A DNA stretch of 51,404 nt, taken from contig PCAK01000042.1 in assembly GCA_002730525.1 (NCBI GenBank), positions 1 to 51,404 on the forward strand. The letters are read 5' to 3'. The notes under the pieces are model-generated. The model saw only the letters and a list, made by a program, of their open reading frames with translations. It ran no database searches and was not told where the DNA came from. The position numbers were made by a program, and so were the translations under genes. Shown in pieces: positions 44,543 to 51,404 of the stretch. Source of the stretch: Acidobacteriota bacterium. Lineage in GTDB: Bacteria > Acidobacteriota > Vicinamibacteria > Vicinamibacterales > UBA823. Each line of letters begins with the position of its first letter. Positions within the stretch are counted from its first letter, which is position 1.

Positions 44543-45684
44543 GCCACGATTCCCTGCGTTCGACAGAACGTCTGCATCCGATCGGCGGCCATGGCGGGAT
44601 CGCGTAGCAGACCGGCCGCGGCGGCCAGTCTGAATACCTCGGCCAGATGTGACGGTGATCGCTCGGACTCTTGCCCTCCGAGCATCGCAAAGTGGTCCTG
44701 GTGCCCATTCAGCCAGGCCATGAACACCACGCCCGTCTTGTAGAACCGGGTCGGCGCGCCGAAGACATGACGGCTGAACGGAACGCACGGCGCGAGGATC
44801 GCGTCGAACCGGCCGCGTCGACCGACCGCCAGTTCGTGCAACGCCGCGCCGGCCGCCGGCGCCATGGCATCGAAGATCCCGAGCAACGCATCGGAATGCC
44901 CCACGGCATCGCCGCCGATCAACTCCGCGAAGTCGAAGTCGTCGCCGGTGTACATCCGGACGCCGTCGGGTAGCCGGCGCCGCATCGCGATCTCCTTCGA
45001 CTTGTCGAGTAACGAGATCTTGATGCCCTCGACGCGCTTCGCGTGGGCCTGGATGAGGGACACCGCCACCTCCATCGCGGCGTCGATGTCGTCAGCCCCC
45101 CAGTAGCCCGCCAGCGCCTGATCGAACATCGGACCGAGCCAGTGGATGATGACCCGCTCCCGCGCCTGGCCCAGCAGGCGATCGTAGACAGCGAGATAGT
45201 CGTCCGGCGACCGCGCCGCACTCGCGAGGGCCCGGCTGGCCATGAGGATAACCCGGCCGTCGTGCGCCTCGACGTAGGCCATCTGCTCCTCGTAGGCTGC
45301 CACCACGTCGTCGAGGGTGACGTCGGGGCCCGGCGCCAGTTGATCGGTGCCGCAGCCGGATGCTACCAGCGCCTCCGGCCTGGTGCGCGCGGCCTCGAGG
45401 GTCCGGCGGATCAACTCGCGCGCCTGCGGCCAGGAGAGCCCCGCGCCACGCTGCGCCGTGTCCATCGCCTCGGCAACTCCCAGCCGACAGTCCCAGAGAT
45501 GCTCGCGGATCTTGAGCGTCGCGTCCCAGTCGATGGCGGTCGGATGGGCCGGCCGGCCGACGACGTGGGCCGCCGCGTACGCCACGCGATTCCTCGACAT
45601 CCCCGCCGGCTCCACCGGCGCGACATCAGGCCAGGTGAACGGCTGGAGGCCGCCATCCGCGGTCGGCAAGGTGATCACCGGCAT
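44539..45684 (-). CDS. DUF993-family protein (dihydrodipicolinate synthase-like barrel)
   Basis: The 381-residue protein matches DUF993 along its whole length, with recognisable blocks such as AYAAAHVVGRPAHPTAIDWDAT (read in parts), GISLLDKSKEIAMRRRLPDGVRMYTGDDFDF and ALLGIFDAMAPAA. The family is uncharacterised but related to class I aldolase barrels of the dihydrodipicolinate synthase type. The Lys residues in LLDKSKE are candidates for a Schiff-base lysine. It starts one base after the stop of the first oxidoreductase gene. A retro-aldol or dehydratase step is inferred. Confidence 0.85.
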   Translation of the reverse strand: MPVITLPTADGGLQPFTWPDVAPVEPAGMSRNRVAYAAAHVVGRPAHPTAIDWDATLKIREHLWDCRLGVAEAMDTAQRGAGLSWPQARELIRRTLEAARTRPEALVASGCGTDQLAPGPDVTLDDVVAAYEEQMAYVEAHDGRVILMASRALASAARSPDDYLAVYDRLLGQARERVIIHWLGPMFDQALAGYWGADDIDAAMEVAVSLIQAHAKRVEGIKISLLDKSKEIAMRRRLPDGVRMYTGDDFDFAELIGGDAVGHSDALLGIFDAMAPAAGAALHELAVGRRGRFDAILAPCVPFSRHVFGAPTRFYKTGVVFMAWLNGHQDHFAMLGGQESERSPSHLAEVFRLAAAAGLLRDPAMAADRMQTFCRTQGIVA

Positions 45685-45685
45685 C

Positions 45686-46834
45686 TCACGGCCCGTTCCG
45701 ATCGAGATCCACCCATGCGCGCCGGCGCGAGCTCTCGAGCGCGGCTTCGGCCAGCTCCACCCCCTTGACGCCCTCCCGCAGCGTGTAGGGCCAAGGCACG
45801 GCATCGTAGAGATGGCGGATGAACTGCTCCCACTGGGCGCGGAAGCCGTTCGGATACGTGCCGTCTGGATCGTAGGGCGTCCACTGGTCACGAAACACCG
45901 CAGCCTGCGGCTCGTCGGGGTTCCATACCGGGCGCGGCGTGTCGACGAGCGACTGCGTCCGACACCAGGTCAGACCGGCCACCGCTGACCCCTCGGTGCC
46001 GTCGATCTGAAAGATCGCCAGATCGTCGCGGTTGACCCGCGTGCACCAGCTGCTGTTGACCTGCGCGACGATGCCACCGTCGAGCTGCAACAGGGCATAG
46101 GCGGCGTCATCCGCGTCGGCGGCATACCGGGCGCCGGCCTCGTCCCACCGCTCCTGGACGTGAGTCGCCCCCAGGCAGACGACCGAGCGAATCGGCGCGA
46201 CGAGACGGTCGAGCACGTAGCGCCAGTGCGCCATCATATCGAAGATGATTCCACCGCCATCTCGCTTCCGATAGTTCCAGCTCGGCCGATTACTCGGCGC
46301 CCCCTCACCGGTGAACACCCAGTATCCAAAGTCGATGCGCACCGACAGGATGCGGCCGAAGAATCCCTCCGACACCAGCGCGGCAAGCTTGATGAGGCCC
46401 GGCAGGAACAGCTTGTCCATGACGACACCGGCTTTCACGCCCGCGCGCTCCGCCTGCGCGGCCACCATTCGGGCATCCGCCAGCGACGCCGCCACCGGCT
46501 TCTCGCAGTAGAGGTGCTTCCCGGCTGCGATGGCGCGGGCGAGGAGGTCTGGACGCATCAGCGTCGTGGCCGCGTCGAAGAACAGCGCGTGCTCTGACGA
46601 GCCGATCGCCGCGTCGTAGTCGGTGGTGTACGCGTCTCCCGTCTCGGCCCCGATCGCCGCCAGCTTGGACTCGTCGCGGCCCAGGAGCAGCGGGTCGGGC
46701 ATCACCCGGTCGCCGTTCCCCAGCACCACGCCGCCGTCCGCGCGCAGCGCCGCGATCGACCGGCGAAGGTGCTGGTTCAGACCCATCCGGCCGGTCACAC
46801 CATGCATGACGATGCCCAATCGGTGTGTCGCCAT
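45686..46834 (-). CDS. Gfo/Idh/MocA-family NAD(P)-dependent oxidoreductase (first gene of operon)
   Basis: A 382-residue oxidoreductase with an N-terminal nucleotide-binding region (LGIVMHGVTGRMG) whose glycine pattern is a variant of the usual GxGxxG, and the conserved EKPVAAS segment with the family's catalytic lysine. The C-terminal domain includes YRKRDGGGIIFDMMAHW, typical of the family's dimer sheet. It opens the nine-gene operon. A TATAGT box on the minus strand ends 7 bases before its ATG, so the operon mRNA may be leaderless. Confidence 0.87.
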   Translation of the reverse strand: MATHRLGIVMHGVTGRMGLNQHLRRSIAALRADGGVVLGNGDRVMPDPLLLGRDESKLAAIGAETGDAYTTDYDAAIGSSEHALFFDAATTLMRPDLLARAIAAGKHLYCEKPVAASLADARMVAAQAERAGVKAGVVMDKLFLPGLIKLAALVSEGFFGRILSVRIDFGYWVFTGEGAPSNRPSWNYRKRDGGGIIFDMMAHWRYVLDRLVAPIRSVVCLGATHVQERWDEAGARYAADADDAAYALLQLDGGIVAQVNSSWCTRVNRDDLAIFQIDGTEGSAVAGLTWCRTQSLVDTPRPVWNPDEPQAAVFRDQWTPYDPDGTYPNGFRAQWEQFIRHLYDAVPWPYTLREGVKGVELAEAALESSRRRAWVDLDRNGP

Positions 46835-46841
46835 CGGCGCT

Positions 46842-46847
46842 ACTATA
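46842..46847 (-). promoter_or_regulatory. candidate -10 box of the glycan operon (TATAGT, minus strand)
   Basis: TATAGT ends 7 bases before the first ATG of the nine-gene operon, without a ribosome site, as expected for a leaderless mRNA. Confidence 0.4.
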
Positions 46848-46889
46848 ACAAGCCCCTCCAGGCGGCCTGGCCGAGCGGTCGAACCTTGC

Positions 46890-46895
46890 TATAAT
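46890..46895 (+). promoter_or_regulatory. candidate -10 box (TATAAT)
   Basis: A perfect TATAAT lies 65 bases before the ATG at 46961. It is back to back with the minus-strand box at 46842 in the divergent gap. Confidence 0.45.
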
Positions 46896-46960
46896 CCCCG
46901 CCTCACTCAGGACAATCGACGGTAGGCGGAGCTCGGAGATGTCCCTGCAAGGAGCCAGGC

Positions 46961-47848
46961 ATGACCCGGCGAACGATCACCGACTACGATCCCGAACTCT
47001 TGAGCCTGTTCGACCGCTACGTCCACGGGTTCCTCACCCGACGCCAGTTCTTCGATCGAGCCGCGAAGTTCGCCGTCGGCGGCGTCACCGTCGCGGCGCT
47101 GGTGGACAGTCTGAGTCCGAACTACGCCCAGGCGCAGCAGGTCGCGCCTGACGACGCCAGGTTGATCGCGGCCCACGTCGAGTACCCGTCGCCGCAGGGC
47201 GCCGGGACGATGCGCGGCTACCTGGTCCGGCCGGCCGATGCCAGCGGCGCGGTGCCCGGTGTCGTCGTCATCCACGAGAACCGCGGCCTGAATCCGTACG
47301 TCGAGGACGTCGCGCGCCGCGTCGGCACGGCGGGCTTCGCCGCGTTCGCGCCAGACGCGCTCTTCCCGCTGGGTGGCTATCCGGGCAACGATGACGACGG
47401 CCGCGCGCTTCAGCGGGAACGCGACCGGGACGAGATGGTCGAGGACTTCATCGCGGCTGTCGGCTTTCTGAGGAATCACGAGGCCTGCAACGGCACGGTC
47501 GGCGCCGTCGGGTTCTGTTTCGGCGGCAGTATGGCGAACACGCTCGCCGTCCGGGTCCCGGAACTGTCGGCCGCGGTCCCCTTCTACGGCGGCCAGCCCG
47601 ATGCGATGGACGTGCCGCAGATCCAGGCGGCCCTCATGATCCACTACGGCAGTCTCGACGAGCGCGTCAACGCCGGCTGGCCGGCCTACGAGGCGGCGCT
47701 CCGGGCGAACAGCAAGACTTACACGATGCATATGTACGAGGGCGCCGCACACGGCTTCCACAACGACTCGACCCCGAGATTCGACGAGGCCGCGGCGGCG
47801 CTGGCGTGGGAGCGCACGATCGACTTCTTCAACCAGACGCTCCGCTGA
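46961..47848 (+). CDS. exported dienelactone hydrolase-family protein
   Basis: A 295-residue protein whose N-terminal 60 residues hold a Tat-like signal (TRRQFFDRAAKFAVGG), preceded by an unusual 25-residue n-region. The rest is a dienelactone hydrolase with Cys186 in GFCFGGS as nucleophile, Asp233 in GSLDERV, His264 in AAHGFHN and Glu106 in VIHENRG. It hydrolyses an ester or lactone, probably in the periplasm. It is followed 201 bases later by a separate transcription unit. Confidence 0.88.
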   Translation: MTRRTITDYDPELLSLFDRYVHGFLTRRQFFDRAAKFAVGGVTVAALVDSLSPNYAQAQQVAPDDARLIAAHVEYPSPQGAGTMRGYLVRPADASGAVPGVVVIHENRGLNPYVEDVARRVGTAGFAAFAPDALFPLGGYPGNDDDGRALQRERDRDEMVEDFIAAVGFLRNHEACNGTVGAVGFCFGGSMANTLAVRVPELSAAVPFYGGQPDAMDVPQIQAALMIHYGSLDERVNAGWPAYEAALRANSKTYTMHMYEGAAHGFHNDSTPRFDEAAAALAWERTIDFFNQTLR

Positions 47849-47996
47849 CGTCGACGCGCACCGACCCAGGAACCGTTCCGACAGGAGGCCAACCCCGTTC
47901 ACGCTCACATCGGCCACGCCAGGGACGGCTTCAGGGCCCTCCCGAGGCGACGGCCGATTCGAGTCGTATTGGCCGTGATTGCCGCCGGCCGCCGGG

Positions 47997-48002
47997 TATA
48001 AT
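47997..48002 (+). promoter_or_regulatory. candidate -10 box (TATAAT)
   Basis: A perfect TATAAT lies 47 bases before the ATG at 48050, with a strong ribosome site in between. Confidence 0.45.
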
Positions 48003-48037
48003 GCTCGCCTCGGCAGGCCGATTGGTTGGTTCCGCAG

Positions 48038-48044
48038 AAGGAGG
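48038..48044 (+). promoter_or_regulatory. strong ribosome binding site (AAGGAGG)
   Basis: AAGGAGG lies 5 bases before ATG 48050 and fixes that start over an in-frame GTG at 48026. Confidence 0.7.
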
Positions 48045-48049
48045 TCCGC

Positions 48050-49510
48050 ATGACCGTTCGGACACCTCGTTCCCTCCGCCGCCTCGCCGTCGGCGTCGTG
48101 ATCGCCTCGGTGGCCGGTGTCGCGCCACTGGCGCTGCCGTCTCCGGCGCACGCGCAGACGCCGATCATCGTCCAGACCAACGCCGCGGGGGACAACATTC
48201 ACCTGATCGATCCGAGCACCAACACGATCGTCGGGGAGATCTCCGGCATCGAGGTCAACCACGGCGCGACCTCGGCGCCTGACGGCAGCCGCTTCTACAT
48301 CACGAACGAGGTCGACCATACGCTCGACGTGGTCGACGCGCGGACGCTGGAGATCACGCACCAGGTGCCGCTCAGCGGCCGGCCCAACAACGTCGCCATC
48401 CGCGCCGATGGCCGGCGCGTCTATGTCGCCATCGTCTCGGCGCCCGGCGCCGTCGATGTCATCGACACCCGGTCGATGGAACTCGTCAAGAGCGTCCGGA
48501 CGGCCGGCGGCGTGCACAACACCTTCATCACGCCCGACAGCAAGCACGTCGTCGCCGGTTCGATCGCCGGGCGCAACCTCACGGTCATCGACGCCGAGAC
48601 CGAGGAGGCGCTCTGGACGCTCTTCTTCGACGCCGGTGTTCGACCTTTGTCGTTCGAGACCAACCCGAATGGCTCGACCCGCCGGGTCTTCGTGCAGCTA
48701 TCAGATTTCCACGGCTTTGCCATTGTGGATTTCGAGGAGCGCCGGGAGGTCGGGGGCCGGATCGAGCTGCCCGAGCTGCCGGAGGCCGAGCAGCATACCG
48801 AGTTCCTCCAGGGCTCGCCGTCGCACGGTCAGGGCGTGACCCCCGACGGCACAATGCTCTGGCTCTGTAGCAAGGTGAACAGCTACGTCTACGCCTACTC
48901 GCTGCCCGATCTGAAGTACGTGGGCGGCGTGCACGTCGGCAGCCATCCGGACTGGCTGACGTTCTCGCCCGACAGCCGCTACGTCTACGTGGCCAACGCC
49001 GGGTCGAACTCGACCTCGGTCGTCGACACGCAGACGCTCGAAGAGGTCGTCCAGATTCCGGTCGGCCAGGTCCCGAAGCGGGTGGTCACGGCGATCGTGC
49101 CGGACGTGACGGTCGCCGGCTGGAACGCCGCCGCGCCCGGATCGCGACTGTCGAGTACGCGTGACGCGCTCGACTTCGACTTCTTCCAGAAGGAGGTCCA
49201 GCCGATCTTCGTCCGGAAGCGAGAGGGCGCCGCCCGGTGCGTCGTCTGCCACTCGACCCGTACCGCGTTTCGACTGCAGCCGCTGCCACCGGAAGGCGCC
49301 ACCTGGAACCCCGAGCAGACACGACGGAACTTTCAGACGGCGCGGCGGATGGTCGCGCCGGGCGACCCGGACGCCAGCCGGCTGTTGCTGCTGCCGCTGG
49401 CCGAGGACGCCGGCGGCAATTCGTTCCACCCAGGCGGCAAGCACTGGACGTCGAAGACCGACCCCGAGTGGCAGGCAATCGCGACCTGGATCAGAGGAAG
49501 TCGACACTGA
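48050..49510 (+). CDS. secreted YVTN beta-propeller fused to a c-type cytochrome domain
   Basis: A 486-residue protein with a Sec signal (cleavage near AHAQTP). Residues about 40-350 form a seven-bladed YVTN/YncE-like propeller with repeats such as VDVIDTRSMELV and TSVVDTQTLEEV. Residues about 370-486 form a small heme domain with the CVVCH motif (Cys397, Cys400, His401) and the RMVAPGDPDASRLLL layout of planctomycete-type cytochrome c domains. It may bind a substrate or partner and pass electrons. The sulfatase gene starts at its stop (TGATG overlap), so both are probably co-expressed. Confidence 0.85.
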   Translation: MTVRTPRSLRRLAVGVVIASVAGVAPLALPSPAHAQTPIIVQTNAAGDNIHLIDPSTNTIVGEISGIEVNHGATSAPDGSRFYITNEVDHTLDVVDARTLEITHQVPLSGRPNNVAIRADGRRVYVAIVSAPGAVDVIDTRSMELVKSVRTAGGVHNTFITPDSKHVVAGSIAGRNLTVIDAETEEALWTLFFDAGVRPLSFETNPNGSTRRVFVQLSDFHGFAIVDFEERREVGGRIELPELPEAEQHTEFLQGSPSHGQGVTPDGTMLWLCSKVNSYVYAYSLPDLKYVGGVHVGSHPDWLTFSPDSRYVYVANAGSNSTSVVDTQTLEEVVQIPVGQVPKRVVTAIVPDVTVAGWNAAAPGSRLSSTRDALDFDFFQKEVQPIFVRKREGAARCVVCHSTRTAFRLQPLPPEGATWNPEQTRRNFQTARRMVAPGDPDASRLLLLPLAEDAGGNSFHPGGKHWTSKTDPEWQAIATWIRGSRH

Positions 49511-49539
49511 TGACTGAGGGACAACGACAGGTTCACATC

Positions 49540-50976
49540 ATGCGTCTACTTGCGACAGTACTGGGCACCACCTGGCTTCTCCTCCTCGCTGCTCCGGCCG
49601 CCGTCTCGGCGCAGGACGCGCGGCCGAACGTCGTCTTCATCCTGGTCGACGACCTCCGCTGGGATGACCTCGGCGCCGCCGGTCATCCGTTCGTCGAGAC
49701 GCCGCACATCGACCGGTTAGCGAACGAAGGAGCGATGTTCATGAACGCGTTCGCGGCCACGCCACTCTGCTCGCCGAGCCGGGGCACGTTTCTGACCGGC
49801 CTCTACGCGCACACTTCCGGCATCATCGATAACGTCGAGCGTGGCCCGGCGAGCCAGGAGCTGCAGACATTCCCCCGCGATCTCCAGCGGGCGGGCTACG
49901 ACACGGCGTTCATCGGCAAGTGGCACATGGGGCGCGACGACTCGCCGCGGCCCGGGTGGGACTACTGGCTCGGAATGCCCGGGCAGGGCCAACTCTTCGA
50001 TCCCCCGCTCAACGAGAACGGCGAGCGGAAGGTGTTCGAGGGCTACATCACCGACATCTTCGCCGACAAGGCGATCGAGTTCATCGAGCGTGACCGCTCG
50101 AACCCATTTCTGATCTACTTGCCCCACAAGGCGATCCATCCCGACCTCACGCGGCGCTTGCCCGACGGCCAGTCCGCGCTCGTTGCAGGCGGATTCCTCG
50201 CCGCGCCTCGGCACGAAGGTCGCTACGAAGACGCGGAGATTCCACGACCGCCCAGCTACGGCGTGCCGCCGACCGACAAGCCAGCGCTGATGCGCGATAT
50301 GGGGATGCCGCCGCTCGGCCCGGACACCGTCACGCCCGACGAGACGATTCGCGATCGCCTCGAGATGCTGCTGTCGATCGACGACGGCGTGGGACGGATC
50401 CTCGAGGCGCTCGTTCGCACCGGCCAGCTCGATAACACCATGGTCATCGTCGCTGGCGACCACGGCTACTTCTACGGCGAGCATGGCCTGAACGCCGAGC
50501 GGCGTCTCGCCTACGAGGAAAGCGCCCGCATCCCGATCGTCGTCCGGTACCCCGACCTGATCCCGGCCGGCACGCGGCCCGAGCAGCTTGCGCTGAGCAT
50601 CGATCTGGCACCGACGCTCCTCGAGCTTGGCGGGGCGCCCGCCGATCCGGCGCTCCAGGGCCTCTCGTGGGTGCCGCTGCTCAGGGGCGAGCGTCCGGCC
50701 GGCTGGCGGACCTCGATCCTGATCGAGCACCACAGCGATCCCGCGAGCTATCTCGGGCGGACACCCCTCCGGCGTGCGCTATTCATGGGTTACAAGGCGG
50801 TCCGGACCGATCGCCACAAGTACATCCAGTACACCGACCTGGACGGCATGGACGAGCTCTACGACCTCGAGGCCGATCCCTACGAGATGGAGAACGTGAT
50901 CGACCAGGCCGACAGGGCGAATCTCTTGAGCGAACTCCGTGCGGAACTGGACCGGCTCCTGGCAGCTACGCAGTAG
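49540..50976 (+). CDS. secreted sulfatase (formylglycine-dependent)
   Basis: A 478-residue arylsulfatase-family enzyme with a signal peptide (cleavage near AVSAQD). Asp37-Asp38 in ILVDDLR bind calcium, and the C77-S-P-S-R81 motif is the signature in which Cys becomes formylglycine, so a maturase elsewhere in the genome is required. GKWHMG and VAGDHGYFYGEHG follow in the usual order. It would remove sulfate from a glycan or other ester. ATG 49540 gives a clean signal peptide; an in-frame ATG at 49510 overlaps the upstream stop and would add ten polar residues. Confidence 0.9.
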   Translation: MRLLATVLGTTWLLLLAAPAAVSAQDARPNVVFILVDDLRWDDLGAAGHPFVETPHIDRLANEGAMFMNAFAATPLCSPSRGTFLTGLYAHTSGIIDNVERGPASQELQTFPRDLQRAGYDTAFIGKWHMGRDDSPRPGWDYWLGMPGQGQLFDPPLNENGERKVFEGYITDIFADKAIEFIERDRSNPFLIYLPHKAIHPDLTRRLPDGQSALVAGGFLAAPRHEGRYEDAEIPRPPSYGVPPTDKPALMRDMGMPPLGPDTVTPDETIRDRLEMLLSIDDGVGRILEALVRTGQLDNTMVIVAGDHGYFYGEHGLNAERRLAYEESARIPIVVRYPDLIPAGTRPEQLALSIDLAPTLLELGGAPADPALQGLSWVPLLRGERPAGWRTSILIEHHSDPASYLGRTPLRRALFMGYKAVRTDRHKYIQYTDLDGMDELYDLEADPYEMENVIDQADRANLLSELRAELDRLLAATQ

Positions 50977-51023
50977 CCGTTTCAAAGGCCGGCTCGTCCT
51001 GGCGGCTCGCCCCGGCAGATGGG

Positions 51024-51404
51024 ATGAGAGAGCCAGCTATCACGAGTGGCGCGGCGGTGACGATCGGGTTGGATCTGGGTGACCGGATGACCGAGGGCCG
51101 TGTGATGGATGCGCGACGGGGGCGGTGGTCGAGCGGTTCCGGACGCGGACGACCCGGGCGCGCCGGTCATCCTGGAAGTCGGGTCGCAGCGGCCGTGGCT
51201 GAGCCGCGCGCTGACAGCGGCGGGCTGTGATGTCATCGTCGCGAATGCGCGGCGGGTGCGGCTGATTGCCGAGCACGACGCCAAGAGCGACCGGCTGGAT
51301 GCGGAACTACTGCCCGGTTGGGCCGGGTGGCCCCGCTGTTGGCCATCCTCGAGCATTTGACGGCGACCATCCGGCAATTTGATCGCCAACTCGCGCGGCT
51401 GGCC
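51024..51404 (+). mobile_element. decayed IS110-family transposase gene, runs off the window
   Basis: The RuvC-like start of an IS110 transposase is present (VTIGLDLGDR, codons from 51057, with an in-frame ATG at 51024). After about 15 codons the frame is lost. A second frame then carries ILEVGSQRPWLSRAL and VIVANARRVRLIAEHDAKSDRLDAELL. A one-base loss near 51310 shifts frame again to VAPLLAILEHLTATIRQFDRQLARLA, which in intact relatives lies well downstream. At least three lesions, including two deletions, are therefore visible. The element ends are not in the window. Confidence 0.75.

Noticed and set aside
46864-46884. tRNA-like D-arm sequence (CCTGGCCGAGCGGTCGAACC)
   Set aside because: It resembles the D-arm of a Leu or Ser tRNA, but there is no matching acceptor stem, anticodon arm or T-arm downstream before the next gene, and it lies in a compact divergent promoter region.
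46907-48547. 546-codon minus-strand open frame across two real genes
   Set aside because: It spans the dienelactone hydrolase and the start of the propeller gene, both of which have catalytic or heme motifs; the product has no recognisable domain.

Overview
The window is a high-GC, gene-dense piece of a bacterial chromosome that fits an Acidobacteriota member (Vicinamibacteria-like; an inference from content, not a placement). The pointers are a DUF5916/CBM9-like outer-membrane protein, an ADOP-type ('acidobacterial duplicated orphan permease') remnant, several Tat-exported or PQQ-type periplasmic oxidoreductases, and recurring TATAAT/TACAAT boxes upstream of starts. I found no rRNA, complete tRNA, CRISPR array or prophage. 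The only mobile-element trace is a badly decayed IS110-type transposase at the right edge.

Layout. 0.1-6.8 kb: outer-membrane DUF5916 protein, Tat-exported FAD amine-oxidase-like enzyme, TPR lipoprotein plus a small coiled-coil protein, and a secreted CocE/NonD-type hydrolase. 6.9-10.0 kb (minus): GMC oxidoreductase, gluconate-2-dehydrogenase-subunit-3-like escort protein and a Tat-exported hydroxypyruvate-isomerase-like TIM barrel, together resembling a periplasmic glucoside-3-dehydrogenase module. 10.1-17.3 kb: D-aminoacylase-type amidohydrolase, a membrane-protein pseudogene with two in-frame stops, a PQQ dehydrogenase, an ADOP fragment, a cupin and a PQQ-like beta-propeller. 17.3-23.4 kb (minus): malic enzyme broken by an internal deletion, then a MacB-type exporter (adaptor, two permeases, ATPase). 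23.5-29.0 kb: exported amidase, a lipoprotein related to D-amino-acid oxidase that appears circularly permuted, and a Tat-exported ThDP enzyme overlapping a cytochrome c gene. 29.2-33.1 kb: PHP-domain protein, DJ-1/PfpI protein, hydrolase remnant, DUF6787-like membrane protein, small secreted protein and a single-domain MetE-like protein.

33.1-46.8 kb is a nine-gene minus-strand operon with overlapping or nearly abutting genes: Gfo/Idh/MocA oxidoreductase, DUF993 protein, two sugar-isomerase TIM barrels, a second Gfo/Idh/MocA oxidoreductase, a sodium:solute symporter, a secreted heparinase II/III-like lyase, an (alpha/alpha)6 glycosidase-like protein and a 772-residue protein with a hexosaminidase/glucuronidase-like layout. 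It reads as a complete route for taking apart an unusual acidic or modified glycan: cleavage outside, import, then intracellular oxidation, isomerisation and aldolase-like cleavage. This is the best candidate for an undescribed system here.

46.9-51.4 kb: exported dienelactone hydrolase-like protein, a YVTN beta-propeller fused to a c-type cytochrome domain, a secreted sulfatase and the IS110 remnant. Several genes (malic enzyme, ADOP permease, membrane protein, hydrolase, transposase) are clearly broken, so this chromosome carries much recent gene decay.
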